A DNA stretch of 5,525 nt from JAKZSU01 sp047517485 (GCA_047517485.1 JAKZSU010000184.1:1-5525), one strand, 5' to 3'. Positions 1 through 5,165 are shown, numbered from the stretch's first letter. Numbers and translations are program-made. Notes: a model not told the origin generated them from the sequence alone.

Positions 1-80
1 ACCTCCGCCGTCCTCATGCCGCGCTCCTGCTCCGCCAGAATCGCGATGATCTGTTCGGCCGTGAACCGTGATTGCCTCAT
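1..80 (-). CDS. IS3-family transposase OrfA, N-terminal fragment (cut by window edge)
   Basis: The visible 26 residues begin MRQSRFTAEQIIAILAEQER and continue with GMRTAE. This matches the opening of IS3-family OrfA proteins, whose pattern is roughly 'KSRFTEEQIIxILKExExGxKTAEL'. OrfA carries the helix-turn-helix that binds the terminal repeats; the DDE catalytic domain is in OrfB, joined by programmed -1 frameshifting, and is not in this window. The ATG at 80 is supported by GAGGAG (plus-strand CTCCTC, 87-92) with a 6-nt spacer. Whether the copy is intact cannot be judged. Confidence 0.85.
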   Translation of the reverse strand, partial: MRQSRFTAEQIIAILAEQERGMRTAE

Positions 81-140
81 GTCCGTCTCCTCTGTGACGG
101 ACTCTCCTATCAGATGAGGGTACTTTTGGGGCTCAGGTCA
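1..140 (-). mobile_element. IS3-family insertion sequence, orfA end, partial
   Basis: This is the upstream end of an insertion sequence that continues past the left edge. Read on the minus strand, the element starts at 140 with TGACCTGAGCCCC, a TG-initiated end as in the IS3 family, followed about 60 bp later by the orfA start codon at 80 with a good ribosome binding site. The next bases (141-144, ATCT) would be one copy of the 3-4 bp target duplication usual for the family, but the other copy lies outside the window. The outer boundary at 140 is inferred from the terminal motif and from its distance to orfA. Confidence 0.8.
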
Positions 141-301
141 ATCTCTCAAATGGTCCTCGCCTGCCGCGGCCCCGTTCACGGAGCCTCGGCTGCGTGCAGC
201 AAATGCATCGGTTTGGGCTATATCTCGGCTGGAAATATGACATTAGTTGATCCGGTGCCCCAATGCGCATCCCCGGATTGTAGACGCGTCAAACTAATTC
301 T
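141..301. other. Intergenic stretch between IS end and cupin gene
   Basis: This 161-bp stretch holds no gene I can support. It is noticeably richer in A/T than its neighbours. An imperfect inverted pair, ATTAGTTGA (243-251) and TCAAACTAAT (289-298), spans part of it, but it lacks a T-tract and is not a convincing terminator. Downstream genes of the kyn operon, if any existed, would have lain here or beyond the IS, so the IS may mark a disruption. The sequence does not prove this. Confidence 0.5.
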
Positions 302-1057
302 TCAAATTGTATCCACCCTCGGGAACCGCAGCACCAGCAGCTCCAGGCCCTCCCCGCCGGCCTCCAGCGCCACCGCGCCTTCGTCGGGTGAGGCGAATTC
401 CACCGCCAGCGGGCCGAAGACCTCACCGTCGCGGGTCAAACTACCGGACAGGACGACGTGGTATTGGCCGCCGCCCTCGCCGGCATCGGGCAGGGTTGTC
501 GACGCTCCCGGCGCGAGGCGCAGCGCGAGCGCCAGCAGCCCGTCGTCGGCGGGCGCGAACAGTGGTTCCTCCACGACTCCCGTTTCAGGAATCGCCCCGC
601 GCGTCGCGGTGCCTAGCACTTGGCGTTGTTGCCCCTTGACCAGTAGGTCGCGGCGCTCGGGCAGGTATTTGGCACCCGATTCCCAGTTTTGGCGGAGGGT
701 GAAATAGTTGATGCCTTGGTCCTCGGCGTGGATCGGGCCGTAGGGGGTGTTGGCGCCGGCGTATTGCACGGTCACCGGATCGACCCGCACCTTGCCCACT
801 CGTCCCGAGCCGCCGACGAACAGTTGGAACTGGTTGGTCGGGTGGAAATGCGGCCGGGTTACCGAGCCCGGCGGCTGGATCACCAGATAGGCCTGCGGCC
901 CAGCGGCGCCGGCGGCGCCCGCCATGTTGGTGCCGTAGCCCGGGGTTCCGGGTTTCGGCGACTCACCGATGTATTCGCGCCCGATGTAAGGCTGGTCGTC
1001 GACCATGTGCACGCTTTCGCGCGCGAGCGCGGTCTCGGCGGAGGTCGTCAGCAGCAT
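302..1057 (-). CDS. Bicupin-fold protein, function unknown
   Basis: A 251-residue protein with two cupin-like halves. The N-terminal half shows cupin motif 1 as PHFHPTNQFQLFVGGSG (H70, H72), with glutamine where the usual glutamate ligand would be, and motif 2 as PYGPIHAEDQGIN (H110). It could therefore bind a metal with three histidines. The C-terminal half (about residues 175-245, around GQYHVVLSGSL) keeps the beta pattern but lacks the histidine set, so it is probably structural. I chose ATG 1057 because it lies just after the preceding gene's stop at 1078 (20 nt gap). The open frame continues upstream to 1174, but that stretch overlaps the VOC gene in another frame. An ATG 17 codons later (VDDQPY) is an alternative start. 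No strong ribosome binding site is visible, which suggests translational coupling. The substrate is unknown, and it does not resemble 3-hydroxyanthranilate dioxygenase closely enough to claim that. It is the last gene of the kyn cluster here. Confidence 0.82.
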   Translation of the reverse strand: MLLTTSAETALARESVHMVDDQPYIGREYIGESPKPGTPGYGTNMAGAAGAAGPQAYLVIQPPGSVTRPHFHPTNQFQLFVGGSGRVGKVRVDPVTVQYAGANTPYGPIHAEDQGINYFTLRQNWESGAKYLPERRDLLVKGQQRQVLGTATRGAIPETGVVEEPLFAPADDGLLALALRLAPGASTTLPDAGEGGGQYHVVLSGSLTRDGEVFGPLAVEFASPDEGAVALEAGGEGLELLVLRFPRVDTI

Positions 1058-1077
1058 GCTCTGAACTCGCGAGGCTC

Positions 1078-1512
1078 TTACGCCGGCGCTTCCTGCAGCT
1101 CGATCATGTTGCCGAAACCGTCCTCGAAGAACACTTGCTCCGAGGCCGCGCCGACCAGGCCGGAATAGATCCAATAGTCGATGTCGCGGCTTTCCAGCTC
1201 GCGCTTGGCGTCGTCGAGGCTTTCGACCGCAAGCGCGACGTGGGGGCGGGTCGGGTCTTCGCGTTTGGTGCGCGCGCGCGGCGACGTGCCATTGGCGCCA
1301 AAGATATGAATCTGTTGCGGTGGCTCACCTTGGTCGGCACCGTTGGGCGCGAAATTCAGCCAGGCGCCGGGAATATCGGGAAAATCCGGCCGGCTCGAAT
1401 CGATTTTCAGGCCGAGCATATCCTGCCAAATACTGAGCGCCTTCTCGACATCGCCGTCCTCCGGCGTGATCCGCACCCCGGTGTGCATCAAACCGACAAC
1501 CTTGATTCCCAT
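1078..1512 (-). CDS. VOC-family (glyoxalase / extradiol dioxygenase fold) protein
   Basis: A 144-residue single-unit vicinal-oxygen-chelate protein. It begins MGIKVVGLMHTGVRI and has the beta-alpha-beta-beta-beta repeat typical of the fold. Likely metal ligands are H10 (LMHTGV), H91 (RPHVAL) and E138 in the C-terminal GNMIEL box, preceded by FFEDGFGN, which is a close version of the usual 'DPDGN-IEL' signature. Family members range from glyoxalase I and fosfomycin or bleomycin resistance proteins to ring-cleaving dioxygenases and epimerases, so the fold alone does not set the reaction. Placement after kynU-kynA suggests a role in the same catabolic route, which is inference. The start is well supported: GGGGAGG (plus-strand 1519-1525) lies 6 nt before the ATG. 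The gap to the kynA stop is 70 bp. Confidence 0.9.
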   Translation of the reverse strand: MGIKVVGLMHTGVRITPEDGDVEKALSIWQDMLGLKIDSSRPDFPDIPGAWLNFAPNGADQGEPPQQIHIFGANGTSPRARTKREDPTRPHVALAVESLDDAKRELESRDIDYWIYSGLVGAASEQVFFEDGFGNMIELQEAPA

Positions 1513-1518
1513 CGCTTG

Positions 1519-1525
1519 CCTCCCC
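1519..1525 (-). promoter_or_regulatory. Ribosome binding site of the VOC gene
   Basis: GGGGAGG on the minus strand, 6 nt before the ATG at 1512. It is a strong Shine-Dalgarno match that fixes this start. Confidence 0.8.
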
Positions 1526-1582
1526 TCAAAAATTAACCTTCGCGCGACCCTACCAGAATATCCCCATCCGATCCCAGGGTGC

Positions 1583-2422
1583 TCAAAGCGCGGTGCGCAA
1601 ATCCCATAATTCCGGACAAAACCGGTAATCCAGTGCGCTCGCCAAATAGCCGACCCCGGCGGTGCCCCCGGTGCCGCGTTTGAAGCCGATGATCCGTTTC
1701 ACCGTCTCTAGGTGGCGAAACCGCCACTGCTGGAACGAATCCTCGAGATCGAGCAGTTTTTCCGCCAACTCATAGAGGCCCCAGTGGGTCTGGGTGTCGC
1801 GATAGATCGCCAACCACGCCTGCATCACGCTGTCGTTGGCGACGTGAGGCTCGGCCCAATCGCGCGCAATCACCGCCTCGTCGATGGCGAAACCGCGCCG
1901 CGCCAGCAGCAGGATCGCCTCGTCGTAAAGGCTCGGGGCGTCCAAGGCCGTCCGCAATATTTGGTGAATTTCCGGGGTGTGTGCGTGCGGCGCGAGAAAC
2001 GCCGGGTTCTTGTTGCCGAGAAAAAATTCGATCTGGCGGTATTGGTGCGACTGCAGCCCCGAGGCATGGCCGAGCGCGTCGCGAAAGCGCAAATAATCCG
2101 CCGGGGTCAACGTGGATAGCACGCTCCACGATTGGATCAGCTGGGTCTGAATCGCGGCGATGCGGGCCAGCATCTTGAACGCCGGGCGCAGGTCGTCGGC
2201 GGCGAGACAATCGCGCGCCCCGGCCAATTCGTGCACCACCAGCTTGAGCCACAGCTCGCTCGCCTGGTGGATGATGATGAACAGCAGCTCGTCGTGTTCC
2301 TCGGTGAGGGGCTTCTGGCTGCCCAACAATGTGTCGAGCCGCAGATAGTCGCTGTAGCCGAGCGCGTCCTTGAAGTCGGTGTGGGTGCCGTCGGGCAATT
2401 TCGGTGGCGAGGGGGTGGACAC
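1583..2422 (-). CDS. kynA: Tryptophan 2,3-dioxygenase
   Basis: This heme enzyme oxidises L-tryptophan to N-formylkynurenine, the first step of the kynurenine pathway, in the cytoplasm. At 279 residues it has the normal length for a bacterial TDO. The signature stretches are present: ELLFIIIHQASELWLK (H52), ADYLRFRDALG (Y110, R114), RFRHLETVKRIIGFKRGTGG (H237, T251). Compared from memory with the Xanthomonas campestris enzyme (H55, Y113, R117, proximal heme ligand H240, T254), every residue fits with a constant offset of three, so distal, substrate-binding and heme-ligand positions all appear intact. The start is GTG at 2422, supported by AGGAGG 7 nt upstream. It lies downstream of kynU, but the two are separated by a 320-bp gap containing a structured insertion. 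Without it the gap would be 54 bp, so they were probably one operon. Confidence 0.97.
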   Translation of the reverse strand: MSTPSPPKLPDGTHTDFKDALGYSDYLRLDTLLGSQKPLTEEHDELLFIIIHQASELWLKLVVHELAGARDCLAADDLRPAFKMLARIAAIQTQLIQSWSVLSTLTPADYLRFRDALGHASGLQSHQYRQIEFFLGNKNPAFLAPHAHTPEIHQILRTALDAPSLYDEAILLLARRGFAIDEAVIARDWAEPHVANDSVMQAWLAIYRDTQTHWGLYELAEKLLDLEDSFQQWRFRHLETVKRIIGFKRGTGGTAGVGYLASALDYRFCPELWDLRTAL

Positions 2423-2429
2423 GTCGGGG

Positions 2430-2435
2430 CCTCCT
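2430..2435 (-). promoter_or_regulatory. Ribosome binding site of kynA, supporting a GTG start
   Basis: AGGAGG on the minus strand, 7 nt before the GTG at 2422. No in-frame ATG is available at a comparable place near the TDO N-terminus, so this site decides the start. Confidence 0.85.
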
Positions 2436-2476
2436 GCTCAAGTCACCGTCGATGTTACACGATAACGCGGCTGGTC

Positions 2477-2512
2477 CTAGTGGACGAAATCTAACAGATG
2501 GACCCCAGACGA
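2477..2512 (+). repeat. Left terminal inverted repeat of the MITE-like element
   Basis: Starts CTAGTGGACGAAATC and contains TAACAGATGGACCCCA. It pairs with 2711-2746, with only two mismatches over 36 bp. On the minus-strand transcript, the mismatch at 2485/2738 becomes a G-U pair. Confidence 0.9.
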
Positions 2513-2607
2513 CGGCTTACCAGGCCCGCCCGGTTAGGCACCCGATGCGCGGTGATGCCGGCACATCACAAGCATCGGGCAACGCGGCCGGCGGGCCTGG
2601 TAAGCCG
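2513..2607. repeat. Hairpin arm 1 of the element
   Basis: A perfect 18-bp stem: 2513-2530 (CGGCTTACCAGGCCCGCC) pairs with 2590-2607. After a symmetric 10/10-nt internal loop comes a perfect 8-bp stem, CCCGATGC (2541-2548) with GCATCGGG (2572-2579). The tip is GTGATG (2552-2557) with CATCAC (2564-2569) around a 6-nt loop. The stem is uninterrupted and high in GC, so it should be stable as RNA or as extruded DNA. Confidence 0.9.
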
Positions 2608-2616
2608 CCCGCAGGG

Positions 2617-2710
2617 TCCGCATTCCCGGCTTCTCGCGGCGTCGAGCGCCCTTGACGATGCTCCCACATCGCCTTCGGGCGCTCTCCTATCGAGAAGCCG
2701 GGAATGCGGA
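2617..2710. repeat. Hairpin arm 2 of the element
   Basis: A perfect 20-bp stem: 2617-2636 (TCCGCATTCCCGGCTTCTCG) pairs with 2691-2710. A 7/6-nt internal loop leads to an 8-bp stem, GAGCGCCC (2644-2651) with GGGCGCTC (2677-2684). The tip is CGATG (2656-2660) with CATCG (2667-2671) around a 6-nt loop. The layout repeats that of arm 1, although the stem sequences differ. Confidence 0.9.
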
Positions 2711-2746
2711 TCGTATGGGGTCCATCTGTTAGATTTCATCCACTAG
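2711..2746 (-). repeat. Right terminal inverted repeat of the MITE-like element
   Basis: Partner of 2477-2512. Its outer four bases CTAG (2743-2746) contain the kynU stop codon TAG, read on the minus strand from 2745 to 2743. Confidence 0.9.
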
Positions 2747-3957
2747 TCGCGCCGCGCCATGATATCGCGCAAGGTGGCCACCGCATCCCACAGATCGACG
2801 AACCGCAAATACAGCGGGCCGAAGCCGAAGCGGAGAATATTCGGCGGGCGAAAATCGCCGATCACGCCGCGATCGATCAAGGCGGCAACGATCGCGGCGC
2901 CGTCGGCGTGGGTCAGCGAGACCTGGCTGCCGCGTCCCTCGGCGGCGCGCGGGGTGATTACGTCGAAGCCGAAGTCGCCGCACCGCGTCTCGATCAGGGT
3001 CATGAACAGCGCGGTCATGCGCGTCGATTTGGCGCCGATCATCGCCATGTCCGCTTCGGCCAGGACATCCAGCGCGGTATCGAGCGCCGCCAAAGCGAGC
3101 ACGCCCGGGGTGCCACACAAATGACGCAAAACCCCTGCGGCGGGACGGTAGTCGAGGTCGAAATCGAACGGCGCCGCGTGCCCCATCCAGCCCGACAGCG
3201 GCGGTTTGATCTCGTCCTGCAGCGCCGGCGCGACATAGAGGAACGCCGGCGCGCCCGGCCCGCCATTGAGATATTTGTAGCTGCAGCCCACCGCCAGATC
3301 GACGCCGCAGCCGCCGACATCGACGGAAAACGCGCCGGCGCTATGGCAGAGATCCCACAGCATCAGCGCGCCATGGCGGTGCGCGGCTTGGGTGATCCGC
3401 GCCATGTCGTGTTTGCGCCCGCGGCGGTAGTCGACCTGGGTGAGCATGACGATGGCGACATCGTCGTCGATCGCCGCCTCGACGTCATCGGGCTCGACCA
3501 GCCGCAACCGATGCCGCGCCGAAAGACCCACCACACTTTGAGCGACATAAAGATCGCTCGGAAAATTACCGGTATCGGACAACACGACCGCGCGGTCGGG
3601 GCGCAACGGCAGCGCGCCCGCGAGCAGTTTGAATAGATTGACCGAGGTCCCGTCGGCGCACGCGACGGTGCCAGGGGCGGCGCCGATCAGCCGGGCGATC
3701 TTGTCGCCGACGGTGCCCGGCAGCCCGATCCAATCGTGGGTGTTCCAGCTGGTGATCAGATCGCGCCCCCACTCGACCTCGACGACGTGCTGGAGGCGCG
3801 CGGGTACAGTGCGGGGCAGCGGCCCCAGCGAGTTGCCATCGAAATAGATCACCCCCTCGGGAAGCACGAAGGCGTCACGAAACCGCGCCAACGGATCATC
3901 CGCGTCGAGCGCCGCGAGATCATCGCGGGTCAGCATCCGATCGGTGCTCGTATCCAT
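2743..3957 (-). CDS. kynU: Kynureninase
   Basis: PLP-dependent cytoplasmic enzyme that cleaves L-kynurenine to anthranilate and L-alanine. At 404 residues from the chosen start it has the usual length. Landmarks: VIYFDGNSLGPLP near residues 36-48, WDLCHSAGAF with D202 and H205, CSYKYLNGGPG with Y227 and the Schiff-base lysine K228, SGWMGH with W257, and PNILRFGFGPLY with R376. These fit the Pseudomonas fluorescens enzyme (D201, H204, Y226, K227) with an offset of one, so the active site appears complete. The frame stays open upstream to 4053, but that extension translates the tRNA fragment and is not real. ATG 3957, giving MDTSTDRMLTRDDL, is the sensible start. Its ribosome binding site is weak (GGA at about -5 to -8). 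Only 27 nt separate it from the CCA end of the tRNA fragment, so its native promoter lay in or beyond that tRNA gene. The stop sits in the CTAG at the edge of the downstream insertion. Confidence 0.97.
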   Translation of the reverse strand: MDTSTDRMLTRDDLAALDADDPLARFRDAFVLPEGVIYFDGNSLGPLPRTVPARLQHVVEVEWGRDLITSWNTHDWIGLPGTVGDKIARLIGAAPGTVACADGTSVNLFKLLAGALPLRPDRAVVLSDTGNFPSDLYVAQSVVGLSARHRLRLVEPDDVEAAIDDDVAIVMLTQVDYRRGRKHDMARITQAAHRHGALMLWDLCHSAGAFSVDVGGCGVDLAVGCSYKYLNGGPGAPAFLYVAPALQDEIKPPLSGWMGHAAPFDFDLDYRPAAGVLRHLCGTPGVLALAALDTALDVLAEADMAMIGAKSTRMTALFMTLIETRCGDFGFDVITPRAAEGRGSQVSLTHADGAAIVAALIDRGVIGDFRPPNILRFGFGPLYLRFVDLWDAVATLRDIMARRD

Positions 3958-3984
3958 GGCGATCCGACAAATCTGAGAAATTAT

Positions 3985-4034
3985 TGGCGCACCCGACAGG
4001 ATTCGAACCTGTGACCTCTGCCTTCGGAGAACAG
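3985..4034 (-). tRNA. 3' fragment of tRNA-Arg(CCG), attachment site (att)
   Basis: Read on the minus strand this gives the anticodon loop CTCCGAA with anticodon CCG at 4027-4025, anticodon stem GGCAG, a 5-nt variable loop, T arm ACAGG-TTCGAAT-CCTGT, acceptor strand CGGGTGC, discriminator G and an encoded CCA ending at 3985. Upstream of position 27 (4034) there is no D arm and no 5' acceptor strand, so this is not a functional gene. The bases just before the anticodon loop (CTGTT) could still pair weakly with GGCAG through G-U pairs. The junction with the integrase-bearing DNA is therefore somewhere around tRNA positions 27-32. This is what remains when a tyrosine recombinase integrates in the 3' half of a tRNA gene and the intact tRNA is rebuilt at the other end. 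Confidence 0.88.
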
Positions 4035-4038
4035 TATA
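4033..4038 (-). promoter_or_regulatory. Possible -10 box facing the kyn operon
   Basis: TATACT on the minus strand, five of six bases of the sigma-70 consensus, lies just upstream of the tRNA fragment inside the element end. No good -35 is visible at 16-18 nt. It could let the element end drive kynU, but this is weak. Confidence 0.25.
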
Positions 4039-4044
4039 GACCCA

Positions 4045-4088
4045 TTTGTTCACGCCTTGATCACGGTTTAGTCGCCGTTTTGTTCACG
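4045..4088. repeat. Short direct repeats near att, possible integrase arm sites
   Basis: TTTGTTCACG occurs at 4045-4054 and again at 4079-4088. The core TTCACG recurs at 4136-4141 and TCACG at 4061-4065. Repeated short motifs between a core att site and int are typical of integrase or excisionase binding; the assignment is inference. Confidence 0.45.
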
Positions 4089-4129
4089 TTCAAACCGATT
4101 CAAAACGGTTGAAACTGTGCAGTGCACAG
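4089..4129. repeat. Two inverted repeats downstream of the integrase gene
   Basis: TTCAAACCG (4089-4097) faces CGGTTGAA (4106-4113) with one extra base. CTGTGCA-G-TGCACAG (4115-4129) is a perfect 7-bp dyad around one central base. The second is too tight for a good RNA hairpin and looks more like a protein-binding site. The pair may also slow transcription leaving int, since the int stop is 8 bp away. Confidence 0.5.
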
Positions 4130-4136
4130 AAACGAT

Positions 4137-5165
4137 TCACGATTTCCGCGCCATTATCTCGGCAGCGCCTTGCAGGTAATCGTGATGATGGTGGGCATAG
4201 GTGCGTTCCAATATCTCCATCGTGACTCCGAAGAATCCGGCGGCGAGCCAGCGGTCCATGCCGCGTTGCATCGCCCACGTGATCGCCGTATGGCGTAGAT
4301 CATGACGTGTGCAATGATCGATGCCGGCCTCCGCCAGCACCCGCTTCCATGCGGTCTTGACGGACGCGACCCGTTGCCCGCCGACCTCGACAACGTAGCG
4401 GCCACCGGCCCGCTCCCACCGGCGAAGGTGGGCGAGTAGAGGGCGCGGGATCGGCGCTGGCGGAGTGCGTTTGTTGGTCTCGGCTTGGCCGACTCCCCGG
4501 CGATGCATCATGCCCTTATTGGTATCTACCCAGCCGCCCTCGGTGTTGGGCATGAAACGCAAGCCCAGGATGGCGTCAGAGCGCGTGCCGGTGTAGAGCG
4601 CGACCAGGATGAACCGCGCCAGATGCGTTCCCTTTGGGCTCCGGTAGGCGGCCCAAAGCAGGCGTGCTGCTTCGGATCGCGTGAGCCAACGGTCCCTCGG
4701 CGCGGATTTCTTGGGAAGCCGGACCTTGCGTGTGGCAGTCAGGTAGCCCTCAGCATGGGCATAGTTGATGGCCGCCTGGAGTACGCCCAATTCCTTGCGC
4801 ACCGTTCCGGCCGCCTTGTTTCGGGTCTCTGCGTAACGTCGGCAAACGCTGCCGTTGATGTTTCCGACCGGCAGGTCGCCCAAGATCGGAAGTAATGCCT
4901 GGATCGCATAACCGATCCGCTCAGGTGCCCTGACCGTCGGCGCGTGCTTCTCGCCGTAGATTTCGAGCGCCCTGGCAACGGTCATTTGATCTGGTGTAGC
5001 TGGGCCGCCGGTGGGGCGGTCCCGTTCCGCGATATAGCGGGCGAGCGCCGCTTCAGCTTCTCGGCGATTTCGAGTGCCCGTTGTGATGAATCGGGCACCG
5101 TCGCGGATCGAGAAGATGCCGTTACTGCGTTCGTAGAGTCTCGCTCCTGCGGTTTTTCTCGGCAT
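4137..5165 (-). CDS. Tyrosine-recombinase integrase
   Basis: A 342-residue site-specific recombinase that probably integrates and excises this element at tRNA-Arg. The N-terminal part (about 1-60) is a small DNA-arm-binding region (YERSNGIFSIRDGARF). A SAM-like core-binding domain runs from about 62 to 150, and the catalytic domain from about 160 to 335. Catalytic residues seen: R195 in LYTGTRSDAILGL, a likely lysine at K232 or K218, H288 and R291 in the HDLRHT box, and the nucleophile Y323 in LERTYAHHHHDYL. The position usually holding the third His/Trp falls in AGFFGVT, where neither is present; related alphaproteobacterial integrases have AGFLGM there, so this is a subfamily trait. ATG 5165 gives the N-terminus usual for this group, with GGAG 11 nt upstream. 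The 5' end overlaps the excisionase-like gene by 184 bp in another frame. Confidence 0.95.
   Translation of the reverse strand: MPRKTAGARLYERSNGIFSIRDGARFITTGTRNRREAEAALARYIAERDRPTGGPATPDQMTVARALEIYGEKHAPTVRAPERIGYAIQALLPILGDLPVGNINGSVCRRYAETRNKAAGTVRKELGVLQAAINYAHAEGYLTATRKVRLPKKSAPRDRWLTRSEAARLLWAAYRSPKGTHLARFILVALYTGTRSDAILGLRFMPNTEGGWVDTNKGMMHRRGVGQAETNKRTPPAPIPRPLLAHLRRWERAGGRYVVEVGGQRVASVKTAWKRVLAEAGIDHCTRHDLRHTAITWAMQRGMDRWLAAGFFGVTMEILERTYAHHHHDYLQGAAEIMARKS

Larger units (their letters stand above)
2477..2746. mobile_element. MITE-like insertion folding as a three-way junction, between kynU and kynA
   Basis: Non-coding element with near-identical inverted ends: 2477-2512 matches the reverse complement of 2711-2746 at 34 of 36 positions (mismatched pairs 2485/2738 and 2508/2715). 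The outermost four bases at both sides are CTAG (2477-2480, 2743-2746). Since CTAG is palindromic, they can equally be a 4-bp target duplication around a 262-bp element (2481-2742) whose ends begin TGGA. Several insertion-sequence families, IS630 and IS481 among them, are known to prefer CTAG targets, so an autonomous relative may supply the transposase; I cannot assign a family. Inside are two long hairpins (2513-2607 and 2617-2710) that abut the terminal stems directly, with a 9-nt linker between them. Removing the element and one CTAG leaves a 54-bp kynU-kynA spacer and keeps the kynU stop codon. No coding sequence or transposase fragment is visible inside. Confidence 0.8.

Noticed and set aside
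243..298. An imperfect inverted pair downstream of the cupin gene as terminator
   Set aside because: The arms are only about nine bases, separated by some 37 nt, and no T-tract follows on the minus strand.
72..707. A 211-codon plus-strand open frame across the IS end and the cupin gene
   Set aside because: It runs through the IS boundary, the intergenic gap and the antisense of the cupin gene; its composition is Ser/Pro/Arg-rich and shows no domain.
1058..1174. An N-terminal extension of the cupin protein by 39 codons
   Set aside because: It would overlap the conserved 3' end of the VOC gene in another frame and has a basic, unstructured composition; the ATG at 1057 fits the gene spacing.
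2404..2746. Small plus-strand frames inside the structured element
   Set aside because: They cross hairpin stems and give low-complexity products with no transposase-like motif; they are by-products of the inverted repeats.
2477..2746. Reading the repeat as a simple transcription terminator or as a CRISPR array
   Set aside because: The stems are followed by no T-tract and are far longer than a terminator needs. There are no regularly spaced direct repeats as in CRISPR.
2704..3636. A 310-codon plus-strand open frame opposite kynU
   Set aside because: It lies wholly antisense to a clear kynureninase, its product is rich in Arg, Gln, His and Asp with no recognisable fold, and long antisense frames are common in GC-rich genes.
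3958..4053. An N-terminal extension of kynureninase by 32 codons
   Set aside because: The added residues come from reading the tRNA fragment and the att junction. Kynureninases begin close to the internal Met at 3957.
4115..4129. A perfect dyad as the rho-independent terminator of int
   Set aside because: The central spacer is one base, so as RNA only a 5-bp stem with a 5-nt loop could form, followed by just three Ts.
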